64,000 nucleotides of DNA from NCBI GenBank assembly GCA_907165065.1, contig OU015533.1:26676578-26740577 (forward strand), given 5' to 3'. Below are positions 38,543 to 51,606 of this stretch, in pieces (the first letter of the stretch is position 1; every line of letters begins with the position of its first letter). A program made the translations under genes and the position numbers. Origin of the DNA: Caprimulgus europaeus. Taxonomy: Eukaryota > Chordata > Aves > Caprimulgiformes > Caprimulgidae. Under the pieces are notes generated by a model. It searched no databases and was not told the DNA's origin. It saw only the letters and a program-made list of their open reading frames with translations.

Positions 38543-38925
38543 AGAGCGCGAAGCTGCCTCGAGTCCCGTCATGGAGAGTGACTGAGCTGCACAGCCGTGC
38601 GTGCGTCAGACCATTCGCCACCGCTTGTGTCCCTGCACTGCAGCACGGCGTGCCGGCAGCGCCGGGGCTCCCTGGGGAGCACCCTCGGCTGGGTTTTACA
38701 GCCACCTGCAAATGTGCTCTGTGATCCTTATACCTGAAGATAAAACAGTTATTTTAAAGTAATTTTTCTTTCATTTTCTATGACTTAGAAATGTAATTTG
38801 CAAATGTGTTAGCGACCTGACATCAGTACTGCCAGAGCTTAACTATTGCGTGTGAGCTGTACTCAAAGATCTGTTGTAAATAAAACTGATTTAAAAGCTA
38901 CAAAATAAATAATAAGCTCATTTAG
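38543..38925 (+). other. 3' UTR of the + strand gene
   Basis: The UTR runs from the TAA to the poly(A) region. Its first 160 bases are unusually CpG-rich (GAGCGCGAAGC, CCGTGCGTGCGTC, CGGCGTGCCGGCAGCGCCGG), then it turns AT-rich. A cleavage point near 38920-38930 is inferred from the signals and the following GT-rich stretch TTGTATATTGTACAGTGGGT. Confidence 0.6.
38879..38909 (+). terminator. Tandem poly(A) signals
   Basis: Two AATAAA hexamers lie at 38879-38884 and 38904-38909, followed 25-50 bases later by a GT-rich element. This is the expected layout for 3' end formation of the gene whose stop codon lies at 38540. Confidence 0.7.
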
Positions 38926-41900
38926 ACAAGATTGTATATTGTACAGTGGGTTTGTCTAATGCACAGAGAATTGTCCATATAAAATTATCCTTTCAGTTAA
39001 GGGCAGCTTTTACCAGTGTTATTAGAGTTACTTGCAGTAATGTAGATAGAAACAAAGTAAGCAGGGGTGACTATTAGTCTAGAAAAGAAGAATACAAAGA
39101 CAGGTTTCCCCACGTTCTCTGGATATGCAATGCTTAAAAGTACTTGTCTTGCTTTTGGTCTGAGGCTGCCTGGGTACATCAGCCAAAACCATTTATCTTT
39201 ATGCAAGATCTTTGCTGTCTAGAGGCATTAGAAAAAGTTTTGATTTGGGAGTCAGAGGACACACAGGAGCGTGAGACCTGTGAGCAGGGTCCCACACACC
39301 AGCGGAGCCATGGGAAATGCCAATATTCACCTTTGTCACCTGCAGCAAGTACAGGGTACAACCTTCCCTGGGAAAGAGGGCCAGACTATTCTGCATCTGT
39401 CACAGCTTCAGCCAGTAAATGGCAGCACATCAAGCTGCAGCGATTCAGCGTGTGTCTGAGCCCTAGGGTTTTTGGTTGAAGCATGATATGGTTCATACCA
39501 ATATTTTCGTTTGTTAAAGCATGCAAATTCTATGGCATAAAATGAACTAAGGTGGAGAAATTACACTTCACAGATTATTTCCTTTTTTATCAGTGGCCGA
39601 TTTTTAAACCAATTCACTGCTGTTTTGTCTTAACTGTTTGCCTTTGCTACAAAGTTTTACCCTCGGTTTAACTTTCCACTGTTTAAAGTGTCTTTTAAAG
39701 AGCTGAGCTGGGGGGGGGGGGGGGGGGGAAGGGGATGGAAATTGAAAGGAAAAAAAGAAAAATGAGCCTTTTGTCTATGCCTTGTATGGTGATTCAACTC
39801 TCAATCCAAGGTCTTCCACGAAGACTTGCTGAAAACAGGATCTGTCAACAAGTGTTTCTTTATATTTGGGAGCCATCTTTTTGCCCTCCATCTGCATCTC
39901 TGTATCTATCCTTTTTGCTGACATTTTTTTGTAGAAACACTGCAAACAGGATCCATGACTCCAGCTCAGCATGGGTATGCAAGACAGACTAAAAGGAGGA
40001 CTCTTCAGTTGTACAGAAGCAGCTACAAGACTTACAGAACTGAGGGGTTTTATGCCACAAACAACAAAAAGAAGGAAGCGACTCTTCAGAAGCCAGTTGA
40101 ATGAACCAAAGTAAAGACTGGAATGGTATCAAGAAGAGCTAGGCTCTCGTCCCAGCTTTGCTTTCACACAGCACCAGGCTCTTCACATACTGACTTGTTG
40201 CCACAGTACTCCCACTGTAAAAAAAGTCATTGGTGTTTAACCTCACACCATCTATCTGTGTCGCTAGCTAATAAAGCACTATTCATATTAATGGCTTTTT
40301 GCTGGTTATTAGTGCCTACAGGCTTCAAATGAGGATTGTCTAGGACTTATGGGCAAATAAAAAAGTGTACATGATTTATAATACTTGATACCAAGACAAG
40401 GTATTGTACACTTTGGAATCTCAACATTACAAATGCAACACAAAACATCTGATAAGAGCATGGAGAATTCATCACTGAACACCCTGTTTCAGGGTGACTA
40501 TTGGACTTGAAGATTATTACACTTTCTAAATAACAGAAAAAAAATAGATTGTTTGAACTGGATCTTAGTGTTTCCAAGATCGTTACTGCAGCAACAAGAG
40601 GACAACAAATCTGTTTTACAGCCATGATCTGGATTAAATATCAAGGTCTGATAAGAGCCTCAGATAGCCACACCAGTATTTAGATACATCTCTAAATCCA
40701 GGTCTTATCATCTCCCTATCTCTAAATATTCCAGCTATGTTTTATCATTTTAAAAGCCTGTTTCTTTTTCTCTTTCTTGACACAAGGTTAAGCAAGCAGC
40801 ATGTCTGAGTAGAGAAATAGATGCCTCCTTACTGTCAAATGGACAGGACTAAGACTTGTTGCAGAGATTTTACTATAGATCCACCCTGACATCATTTGCT
40901 GGTGGGATCTCATCTGAAGGACAAAGTCAGGATGCACATTTTTTTAATACATCAGCCATTTTTAGCTTAAAAAGCTAAGCCAACCCTGTTTGTCTGATCG
41001 CCCACTTGTGAGGAATACAACAAGTGGAGCTACGAGGCAAGAATAAAACAAAGCCCAGGAGAAAACTGCTTGACATGGAGCAGAGCTGAAACACTGCAGT
41101 GGACTGTCAGAGAAATGTCTGGGCATGGGGAAATCAGAAAGGAAGGTCAGGAAAAACTTGCTTACTAAAAGTCTGCTTACTATAGTAGGTTTTTCCTGGG
41201 TTTTGGCACAGCCTCTGACATTCAAAAACAGCAGCCTTAGACAGAGAGCCTTTCATATGCTTGGCTTGTAATTGAAAGCTCTGGTTGTCTCACACCATGG
41301 TGAGCTCCACAAAGGTGTCCTTGAACAATGTAGATCTCTTTGTGGGAGTCAATAGTCAATCATTGTTGCCCAACATGTTTATGTCACCAAATGCATGGAT
41401 AAAAAAAAAAAATCATTAACATTGTCTTTTGTTTTAGTGTAAATTAATCAACAGGGGAGTGAAAAAGTAGACAAAAAGTTAGTGCATACCAAGTGTCTCA
41501 AAGAAAATGCCGATATGAAAATACCTTAAAGGAAAATTGCAATGCCATGTACCATGTTTGAAGTCTCTCCTCTTACAATATCTGCAACTGCTAGGGACTC
41601 TTACAGGTTTGATGGGAGCCCAACTTTTAGATGGATTGTATTAGTCCATTTTCCACAAACAGTGATGGAAAAGGAAAGCAGAAAAAAAACCCCACCCGGG
41701 CAAGTAATGAACACAGTTCTTTCCTAATGAACAACTCTGATTTGTGTCTTTTCCTCTTCTCCCTTCCATGTTTTTAAATCTACTGCCTTTCCGTGCTTTG
41801 GGATGTTTGCTGTTGTTCTTGCTTTCAAGGTATTGCAGGAAATGTTATTTGCAGAACTGAAAGGAAGCTGTCTCCTTGGACCGATCTCAGTCTTTTCCCA

Positions 41901-44900
41901 GTATCCCTTAACTCATTAATGTTCAGTGGTTTAAAGGCATTTTGTTATTGCATTTTACAGCCTTGTTTCTTTTTCTTATGCTATACTTGTTATTCCATGA
42001 CAGGTTCTTCCCTTCAGAGAGATTTATTGAGACATTGTGCTAATAAGTTATTAGAAAAAATTCCACAGTTTGACTTACAGGATGGTATATGTTGTTTATT
42101 CTCCAGATGCAAAACCAGATAATATTTAAATAGATACAAAGTAAGAGACAAGATTTAAAAGTCCTTTCTAAAGCATAATTTCCACTGAAGTCAGAGGCAT
42201 TTTGCTTGAGAGTGGACACAAGTTTTGGTGAACAGCATACCTTCTTTTGGGGAAATAGGATGTCTAGTGCACAGGAAAGCTTCTTTTACTGCTATCAATT
42301 TAATTACCGAATTTCTTGCATTTTTTTAAGATTGATAGAAATGCTGTTCAAGTGTTCAAAGAATACCCCACCGTCTTCTCATAATGTCATTATTTGTCCC
42401 CACTAGTGGAAACTGAAAAAACAATCACCATTAGTTCTTGTGCTTTTGGTGTTATTGAACCAAAACTCCAACACCATGGTGTCAACTGTGAGGCGGGGCA
42501 GTGGGCAGTGGACCTGCTGCCTGTGCTTGGGCCAGGGACTTCCACTGTGTCCAGGGTCCAGGCCAGTCCGTAGGAAGGGGCAGCCAGTCCACCTGCACTT
42601 CCTCTAACAGACTACAGTACCAAGGGCCAAGTCAATGTCAGCTTTTGCTCTTTATAAAATGTATTTATTTTATTCCACAAGGCAAACTGTGGAGCGGCTG
42701 TCAGAGCTCTCTCCAGAGCTGGTCTGGGTAAGCTGCAGTGCTGAGGGGTTTGGGGAGGGACCTAAGCGGGGTTCCTGCAGGCTGCGGGGTGGCTTTTGTG
42801 TGAGCTGAGCAGCTGGCACTGTACAATGAATTGTCCCTAGGTCAGTGCAGGGTGTTCCTCTCATTTTCTTTCTCTTACAGACTGAGGCACAGGGGTTTTT
42901 ATGAGGGACCTTATTCCTGCAATACATAAGTCTTCATCTAGGCTACACCTAGCCCTTGGGGTACAATGTAAGGGCATATTTAAAACATGCTGTCTCTAAA
43001 GCCACCTTTTCTTCCTGTCCTATGGCATACATGGTGGTGCCCAGGTCCACAGCTCTTTTTATTTTTTATTCTCTTTTTTCCCTTTTTTTTTTTTCTTTAG
43101 CAGCTCAGTGCAATGGTGAGCTGCAGTAAGAGTTTCAGTTGTTCTGCTGGTTCCTGACATGTGCAATTACATTTGACCTTTTCATGCAGAGCATTCTGCT
43201 TGGCAACAAAGCAGATAATAAATGTCTCCCATGCTTTGCTGTATTCTCTCTTTTACCTTCCAGTGAGGACAGCAGCACTTTGGGCAAATCTTAAGCAAGA
43301 TATTTGTGCACCCTCTACTAAACCTCAGGCCACTTGGTAAGATGCTACTGATCTTCAGTCATGGCAAAATTGGTTGATAGAGTTTCTACAAGTTCAATGT
43401 CTATATTTCTGCTATAGGGTTTGGGGTTTGGAGGGTTTTTTGAGGGGGGTGTTTTGTTTATTAAATAATCTGGGCTTTTTAGGACAGAAAAGATATTTTG
43501 TATTGCTGCTAGGCCAACCGTTTCAATTTGGTAATGATTCATTTGCTTAGTATATACTGACCCTTAGTGGTAAGTTGAGATTTTAATTGCATTGCCAAGT
43601 TTCTAAATTTTGCTTTTCTCTTTGGCTTAACTGTTCAGAAAATGGCAGGAATATTTGCTGTGCATCAGGATAGTCTGTCTATGTAAATAGCCCACATTGT
43701 CTTCAACAGACGTAATAGGCATGTTAAAATAATGATGACAGGTGTTATTAGCTCTCCTGACGGGAGGGCTGTGGGAAGCGGGGTTGTCGAAAGGTTATTC
43801 CAAAATGCAAAACAAAAACGTTGGCATTGAGAACCAGTACTCTCCACATAATGAGAAACAAGAACTTGGTATCTGGCACTAACGAACACCTCAAGCTAAC
43901 TGTGGAACGAGTATTAATTAGGTTTCCAAAATAGCATCTTTCTGAAAAGCAGCTGAGGTGTAATATTGCTCTTTATTAATCAAAGCAATGGGACAACGTG
44001 AACTCTGCAAAAAATAAATGGTTTGCAGATGGCTGTGTGCATCTTTAATAACGACAGAAGAACACAAGTTACAGCTTTAAATGCCAGAGAGCCTTTCTGC
44101 ATCTTCTCCTTTTCAGAGCACGATATTTGCAGTTTTCAAGGCAGTGAGGAAAGTGTGTTGGTTTCTTATTACATTTTCCCTGCAGCATAAATTCTGTTGA
44201 TGTGCTTCCCTAATCATGCTAATTATACTGCCATATGTTGCTCTCATCTTTCTTTTTCTCTCCTAATGGGACATAGATTCTCTCTTTTGAATATGTCATT
44301 TGTTTATTACATTTATCAAGGGTTTTAACATTATATGGGACTTTTAATTGCTTTTTTAAACACTCAGCAGATTGAATATTAAAAACAGACATGAAGGTCA
44401 ATTATTATTAAATATTATTTAATATTTAAATTGCTCATGCCATTTTTATTCTCTAATTTACAGGAAATATCAACTCTGTAGCCCTGCTCCTGTACCTGCT
44501 ATTTAATTGAGAACACACACATGTCCCCGAGAACTACTCTAGCTGCAGTCAAGAGTTCTGCCCTACCCTAAACCACCTTGTGCCTAACAGAAGAGGGGTC
44601 CTTCTCAGACAGAAATGCTAAAATAAAGATACATTGTGCATCATATTACAATGCTTGACACAAAAATGCTGCCATTCATTCCAGTTGTGAACAACTGGAG
44701 TACCCCAAACAATAAATGAGAACGTTCATTTCTGACTGGAAAGGAAAACATGGTTCTCTCTCAAAGAAGAGATCTCAACAAAAAGGAAGCACAATTTCAG
44801 TAAAAGAATTTAGGATGGCTTAAATTTGAGCAGTGCTTTGTACAGAGTCCTTAGCCCCTCAGAGTACTCTCCACTGCAGAAAACAACCAGTAAACCAGCT

Positions 44901-45534
44901 GAATACAGAGAAAGGGAAAGTCCTTCTTGCAGGTTCAGGACTGTTGCTTGTAAGTGCATCAGCATTAGGCCCTATGTGATGATGAGATCGCTTTATAACT
45001 GCTTATAAGCAACAGACTTGCCTAAGCACAAAGGAAGTATTTTGCAGCAAAGTTCAGGCCCCAAACAGTTAAAATCACAGTTTTATAAGTTTGTGGTTAT
45101 GACTCGCTTCTTTGCTCCCATGGGACTACTAAGGCATTCAGTTTGATAGAACTTCTGAACGTTTGTCCTGGGACATGGAAAAGCGGTGTCTGGAGACCCA
45201 TTAAACAATTAAATGAGCAGGAAAGTAAAATTATCCCAGGGAATTAGCCTAAATGTTTGCTTAGTGTGTTTGATAGAGGACACTCTCCTTTCCTCATAGC
45301 ATTAAATGTCATTTCCACTCATTTTTCCATAACAGTTTTCATGTATGTGATTTTTCAAATAACGTTTTAAAATTGTATGCACTCCTCTCTCAGACAAATC
45401 TTTGTTTGCTAAACTACTGTAAATTTAAATCCCTTTAAGTTGCTGTTGAAGAATGTTAGTTGTACTTACATTTTCCTCTTTCGCATGTAGTAACTGAATA
45501 GTCTCTTAAAAACACACATTTTAGACACTTACCA
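38926..45534. other. Intergenic or convergent-gene intron sequence
   Basis: No supported exon is seen in this stretch. Single good splice acceptors occur (for example TTTCTTTCTCTTACAG ending at 42880 on the +) but lack a donor or open frame. A short CpG-bearing stretch lies at 42.5-42.8 kb. A 19-base G run at 39.7 kb is listed separately. Confidence 0.45.
39710..39728 (+). repeat. Run of 19 G
   Basis: An uninterrupted homopolymer of 19 G, followed by AAGGGGATGG. It could form a G-quadruplex on the + strand. It lies about 0.8 kb beyond the poly(A) site of the + strand gene. The exact length is prone to sequencing error. Confidence 0.9.
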
Positions 45535-45651
45535 TTGGGGATCTTGTTTTATTTATTAATTTGAAGTTATTTTGGTCACAACAGTGGCTTGTTTGACTTC
45601 TGGCATCTATACAACAGAAGGTCCTTTGGACGTGTAGCTGGGACAGCACCT
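45535..45651 (-). CDS. Candidate internal exon on the - strand
   Basis: This 117-nt segment lies between a strong acceptor (CTTTTTTTCCCAG) and a strong donor (CCAATG followed by GTAAGTGT). In phase 0 it is open throughout, encoding 39 residues beginning VLSQLHVQRTFCCIDARSQ and rich in Cys. Upstream on the - strand, at about 45830, another near-consensus donor (GGT followed by GTAAGTTT) closes an open segment containing RWVGIDGITGTVHVSNNSS that would join in the same frame, but I cannot find a convincing acceptor for it. In phase 1 the same exon instead ends with a stop after YRCQKSNKPLL. The role is unknown. Confidence 0.35.
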
Positions 45652-48600
45652 GGGAAAAAAAGAACTGCAAAGAATGTGATATAAAGTAGTTGTCTCTATT
45701 AATTTCCATCATGCACCTTGTTAGGATTTGATACACATCTAGGTCAATGGGATTCTCTCCATTCATTTCCAGTTTGAGTAGGAAGGGGCCCTGTCTACTC
45801 ACTGCTCCACTGAACTTGGCTGATTAAACTTACACCGTCCCATGGAAGTGTCTCTGAAAGTTGTACCCTTCCTGAAGAATTATTGCTAACATGAACAGTC
45901 CCAGTGATTCCATCAATACCAACCCACCGTAAGAATTTTTGGGGGTAAAAAAATATTCCGTGGCTTATGGTTTTCTTCATGTGAGGGCCATTTTAGCAGT
46001 AAAGGCTAAGAAGGCAAGACTCGCTTAAAGAAACTGTTTTCCATTGTTTTTTTATGAGGATGCGAGTAAGCTTGTATGGCAAACCACTACAGTTATGGAA
46101 AAAGTGTGGAGTCATAAGCAGGTTAAAGGGTTGGAAGCAACCATTTATGCTCTGTCACTTTTCAAAGACAACCATGTGCAAATGAGCAGGCACTTTTCAG
46201 TAAAGCAAATTTGTAACTAACACTCAGGAGCTTCACAATCCTTGCCCTCAAATCAAATTTATTTGGGAATATCATGATAGGAAATACGGACAAATACAGC
46301 AGAATAAAAACACACAGTTATAGATTGCCTTGTTGAAAATTAAATAAAAAAATACTGGCTAGATCATAACCCATAACAATATTACGTAATATATCTGTCA
46401 GCTATCTCAAGATAAAAATACAAAATAAAACTCTTGAGGGCTAATCTATAGCTACAGCTTCTCAGTGTGCTCAATGCAAGGGTACATGCCCATAATGCTG
46501 TGGGAGAGATGCATATACAAACACCATTTCTTATGGCCCCATGCAGTGTTTTGGTAGTGCAGCCTTACAGGTTCAGAGAGAAATTATTATTCAGGGAGAG
46601 GCCTTCTCGAAAAGCCTTTCAGCCAACCAAACACAAACTTCACCCAAGGTCAAAACCTTAACTAACACGTGTTGGCTTTATCAGTCTTCACCAACGTGTA
46701 TTTCTCCTCATCCAAACAACACACTAAGCTTTGGGTCATGTCCACGTAAAATCTTGCTAAGAATAAAGGAAGAAAGAGAGAGAATCAGCTGGCATTAAAG
46801 AAAAACTAAGGACTCTTTTTGAATTTCAGTAACATCTACCACAGTGATCAAAACTGAATACAAATGAGCAAACAGGATTATTTGTACACAAATCACATTT
46901 CTATATTAACAAATTAGTTCTGCAGGCACTGAATGCCTCCTGTGAGATCAAGAGGTCCTTCTAGTTTCTGCAGGGGGAGATCATGGTGCTGGCTATACTT
47001 AACAGGACACTGAGAGCTCCACAGGATGCTTCCAGTACTCTGCAGAATCTGTTGTAATTTCTGCTTGTATTTCCAGGAGAAACTTCTTGCAGAGTATATA
47101 AATCATGATGGAACAGAAACACAGAAAAAAAAGCCAAGTTCAACTATGGTAAAAGTCTGAAATTGAAAATACAACAAAACCATGAAATTCTGATTGCTCC
47201 AAACTTCCAGTCTCAATGAATCACAAATTACATGCTGAAGAACACTCGGTAACAAGCAAACACCTAACTGGCCTAGTTTTTAAAGGTATCATAAATCATC
47301 TTTTGGGGGTTTTTTTCAAATTTTGTGGGAACTTCAGATGGTCAATATATCTGAAATAAGGTCCCAAGTTCTCAGATCTTAAACAAGAAGATTTTCCGCT
47401 GACACAGCATATGGCAATTTATAATTTAGAAAAATTATGACTATTATGTTTCTTCTCTCTCTTCATAATGACAATAAGAAACCATAAGACGGATTACATT
47501 TTATTATAAAGGGAAAAGAAAAATAAAAAAAATCCAACATTCCCAAAAAGGATGCAAAGGTGCACAGAGTGGTCCAGGTTACTAATGATTTGCTCAAACA
47601 CTAGCAGAGAATATATAAATTCTTAACTCTTAGCAAAAAATATCAATTGCATTATAACATATATGATACAATTTCATTTGTTAACATTTAATTTGTTACC
47701 TGCACTGTACAGAAATTTGTCCATGCTAAATACAAGCCCTGGACCAAATACACAAAACAATTTAAATGCACTTTTTACATTCTATATGCACAAACATCTC
47801 TTAAGTTAAAACTATGCACACTACTTATGCATAGCGTGTATATGGCTTACATATTCAACAACAGGAATTCCACCTTTTGGCATGCCCTTATCCCAGGGCT
47901 CGGAGCTCCCGCTGTTCCCAGCTCAATTTCAATTGCTCCGCTGTCAGAAAAGAGACAGTCAACAGGTATGGACGTGTAATGGGCCCTCAGTCTAGGGTGA
48001 CTGTTCTACACCTCCTTCTTCAGTCGGGACAAAGCATGCCCTTGTTGAGGTTGAGTCTGATGCCTGTTGAGCTCTGGTTAGATCCCTGAAGCAGCAGATG
48101 AATAGCACATAGGTCTCAATTGTCTATCAGCCTCCACAGAAAGGGGACCACCACCACCCCCACGAGTCCCCTTCAGAGTGGACCATGGCTGATTGTAAAG
48201 ACTTTCTGGTCAGTGAGGTAATAATCACAGGGTCCAAAAAGGAGAACTGGGAGTGCAGCGACCCAAGCCACCTGCGCGCCTACAACATGAAGGGAAGCAT
48301 GGAAGTTTCCTGGCAGGTTCCAGCAGAGGGAAATGAGGTTGGCTGCAGTGTGTGGGATGCGAGGGCAAGCCAGGAGAGGTCACATGCAGCCCAAGGGAAG
48401 CAGAGATGAAAATGGAGTCTCTTTCTGGGCATAGTTTGGACTGGAGGGCTCACTCTGAATCTTCTTGCAGAGGTAACCGCCTGCTTGCTCCGTTTTTTGC
48501 TGCCTCTCAGGGAAAGATGGTCTGGTGTTTTCTCTTAATGAAACGCATGTTAGCATGGATTTTGTGGGATCCATGTTGTCACTTTTGTGTTTGAGACAAA

Positions 48601-49806
48601 CTATGTTATAAGGCCTCAGTGTCACCTTCCAGTTCTTTGTAAGAGGCAACACAATATTTTGCTGAATCAAAGCAATTTCCATGTATTCCTGTAGCTGCCT
48701 CTTTTGCCCCACAAAACAATAAGCACCAGCTTCATGGTAGGGCTGACACCATTGTTGATATCTTCCAAATACTACAGGACTGAGAATGTTTTAATCTTTA
48801 ATACTGGATGCTATTTAATTAATTTTAAAGAGACTTTTCAAATACTGATTTATTAAACACCAGCTCCCTCCATATGGCAGCCATCATAGTGGGGAAGAAT
48901 CATCATCCACGCAGGCTGTTCAGTGTAACTCTACAACTTCCCTGTACAGTCTACATACATTTATTTCCAGATATTTTAAGGAAGCTAACAAGTAGGTTTT
49001 TAGTGTTGCATGCAGCATGTAGCATGAACAGGTATCTGTAACAATGTTTCTTTTGACTTCCCACTTCCATTGGATGCCAGTAGCAGTAATAGGTAACAGC
49101 GATCCTCGGCACATGACAAATGTCGTGTTTTCACATGTCTCACGGTTAACTGGAAATGTCTGGTGTTAGTGATGTAATAAAGCAAGGTCCAACTTTGGCT
49201 GAAAAAAAGTATTTTGGCTTGTTTAAGAAAGCGGAATAGGAGAGGAAATAGCAACAACAAATACAACTGAAATCTTGCGAGTTGTTAAGTGCCTTGAGTC
49301 ACCAGCTCAGGGTTTTACATTTTACACTTTTGATCGTTTTGTCCAATGACTCTCCACAGAAACACGATGATCCAAGAACAAGTCAACTGAGAGCAGCCTC
49401 TGAGATCATGGGGTAGGAACAGCTAGAGTCCTTTTCTCCTGCAACAGAGGTCAAATTAAAATGCAGAAGCAAAAGATTTTTAACACTATTACTTCCAGTA
49501 TTTAGTATACATTAATTGAGGATGTTTTATTGCATGACCACTTAGCCTGTCAATAAGGATCCAGGGATGTGAAAGTATTGTTTTTCCCTTCTTCATACTG
49601 AATGGCTTTTAAGGGGACACAGAAAGTGGGGTGCACCATGTTCACATTTAAAAATTTTGTAATAAACCCACAGTGGAATAGAACAAAGAGGATAATAACA
49701 GCAATAAGCAAGTCTTTATGGTAAAAAACTCTCCCCATTATAAAAAAGAAATGACAAAATTACCTGTCCTGACTGAAATGTCAGAAGCTTTTAAGAAATA
49801 GCAAAT
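45652..49806. other. No firm gene; scattered weak exon-like signals
   Basis: This stretch contains the open segment near 45.8-45.98 kb mentioned with the exon at 45651, a possible 28-codon - strand segment near 47.0-47.1 kb, and a 62-codon - strand frame with a hydrophobic stretch at 49738-49550. None has both splice sites. The rest is AT-rich with nothing recognisable. Confidence 0.4.
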
Positions 49807-49883
49807 CTAGTTTTGTATCAGTGCTTCTTTCTGCTCAGTGGCTTTTACTATATCTTCTGACTTCTTACAGTGTTTAGGCTCAC
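49807..49883 (-). CDS. Candidate terminal exon, Lys/Glu-rich
   Basis: Behind a good acceptor (TTTGTTTATCTTCCAG) a phase-1 frame encodes EPKHCKKSEDIVKATEQKEA then LIQN and TAG. The peptide is highly charged, unlike most chance frames here, which are rich in Phe, Leu and Cys. It is only 24 codons long, so the frame alone carries little weight. It shares the phase-1 start with other - strand candidates at 56.7-60.7 kb. It may be an alternative last exon of that gene or chance. Confidence 0.28.
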
Positions 49884-50640
49884 CTGGAAGATAAACAAAT
49901 GTGATTTGGAACCTGAGTAAGGAAGTTAAGTAAGTTAAGAGAAACTGTACAGCCCTGGACAGACAGGAACTTTTTCCCTCTAACTTTTTAAAGGTTAAAA
50001 TGAGGTTTCAGACACTGCTTGCTTTAACTTTTTTCTCACCAGAGTAAGCATAGGATTGAATTAATTAAACATTATGGTTTATCCATAAGGCAAAAGATAG
50101 AATGAAAGCAATAGACCACATAATGAAACAAAAATATGAAGACATTTACATGAGTGTTAATAAAGCGGGTTTGGTTTTGGTTTATTTTATCTTCCAACTT
50201 ACTGAAAGTCAAAATTCACCCTCTGCAGAAAAGTGCTGTTTAATTCCTCTTTCACGTAGGCATTCAAACTGGAAGTAAACTTCTCTCAGATAATGAAAGA
50301 TGCCAATGTGAAGTTCTAAGAATTCAATTAATTCAATCAGTTAGGAGTAATGACACTGAACAACACAAGTAGCTTTCAAACTAAGTGATACAACATTAAT
50401 TTCAAACCACCAATTATAGTGTTAAGCTCTTGCTTAAACTATTTCTTCAGTAATTTTGAATGAGTACAGCTGAGGAAATTATAAACTGATAAAGAGATAG
50501 TAGGCATGGAGAGAATGCAGCAAACTTCACTGTGGTAATTACTAACTATATAGTAACTTCTCAGTTTTAACCAGTTGATTGAGTGATCCCATCAGAGATT
50601 AATGATGCTGAACTGAAAATATGAAAAAAAAAAAAGTACA

Positions 50641-50893
50641 GAAGTCTCAAAAGTGGAGAAGACAAGCTGGGAGAAGGAGAAAAGTTATAAAAATAAAAAT
50701 ACAAGCAGGGGAATATTTTTGAAAGACAGAAAACACACAGGTACAAGAAGCTGAAAGGGAAAGCAGATGATGTGTGACCTAAAAGGAAAACTGAAAGGCA
50801 GCAAGTTGAAGTTGAAGAAGAGGTTCACTGTTTAGAAAAGAGAAAGGGAAGAAAGGAAAGGGAGCTCATGAGAATGAGGAAAGAAGAAAATTA
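50641..50893. repeat. Purine-rich low-complexity tract
   Basis: About 250 bases are dominated by A and G on the + strand (GAAGG, GAAAG and AGAAAA words), ending at GAAAGAAGAAAATT. No periodic unit is clear. Such tracts can adopt triplex or nucleosome-excluding structures, but no function is shown here. Confidence 0.7.
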
Positions 50894-50930
50894 ATAGCTA
50901 TGAATTCACTATGGCTTCACTGTAAACAGG

Positions 50931-50950
50931 TGTTGCTCTGTTTAGCCACA
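50931..50950. repeat. 20-base direct repeat, copy 1
   Basis: The sequence TGTTGCTCTGTTTAGCCACA here recurs without mismatch at 51624-51643. The sequences after the two copies differ. See the paired finding for possible meaning. Confidence 0.85.
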
Positions 50951-51606
50951 TTGCTACTGATTTTGCTCTTGTTGCCATGAATGGTGGTAGAGTGTGTGCT
51001 GCCCACTCTGTAATGTGGCCACCAACGGATGGGCCATATTTCCCCAAGCAGCATTCTTCCCTGTCCCTCTTATTTTACATAAATTTTGTCGGGTGGGATA
51101 TAGAAACCAGTTCTCTAATGGATTTTGAAGTCTCAAAATTGGACTAACATGAATTAGAACAAGAACTTCTCCAGATCTTTCAGTCTGCAGTTTCTTTTGG
51201 AGGGATTTATCAAAACTTTATTACTATGAATTTAAAAAAATAATGAGGAGGGGAGGGGTACGAAAGTAAAATCTATTGACCTAAATATTTAAAGTTTTAT
51301 ACTTGACGTAGAGTGGCTAGCAAGGTTTTAGGAGTGGGATAGGAGTGGCTCATGGAGGCCTTAAAACAAAAGCTTTGTATGTTTCATTTTCATAAAAACT
51401 AAACATTGACTTCTAAACTATATATAAGTTTCTTCATGTCAATGCATCACTTTTTGTATGTGTTAAACTCTGCCCTCTGAATACTTGCTAATGGCTGTTA
51501 TCTACCTTATAACCCCTATCCTTTTTATAAACATATAATTTGTTCTTTAATATAACCTGCCCTGCATCCTCATCCCAAGCATGAGCACGGATGCCTTTCC
51601 GTGGTA

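Noticed and set aside
41210-41345. - strand frame reading through DSHKEIYIVQGHLCGAHHG near a GTGTGAG site
   Set aside because: It is short, with no acceptor and no repeat family I can name.
46985-47098. - strand segment reading KFLLEIQAEITTDSAEYWKH before a stop
   Set aside because: It is only 28 codons, with a non-ideal acceptor, and a different frame across the same place is also open. Not enough to call an exon.
49550-49738. - strand 62-codon frame with a membrane-like stretch (LLIAVIILFVLFHCGF)
   Set aside because: No acceptor or start context. Hydrophobic frames are common by chance in T-rich antisense sequence.
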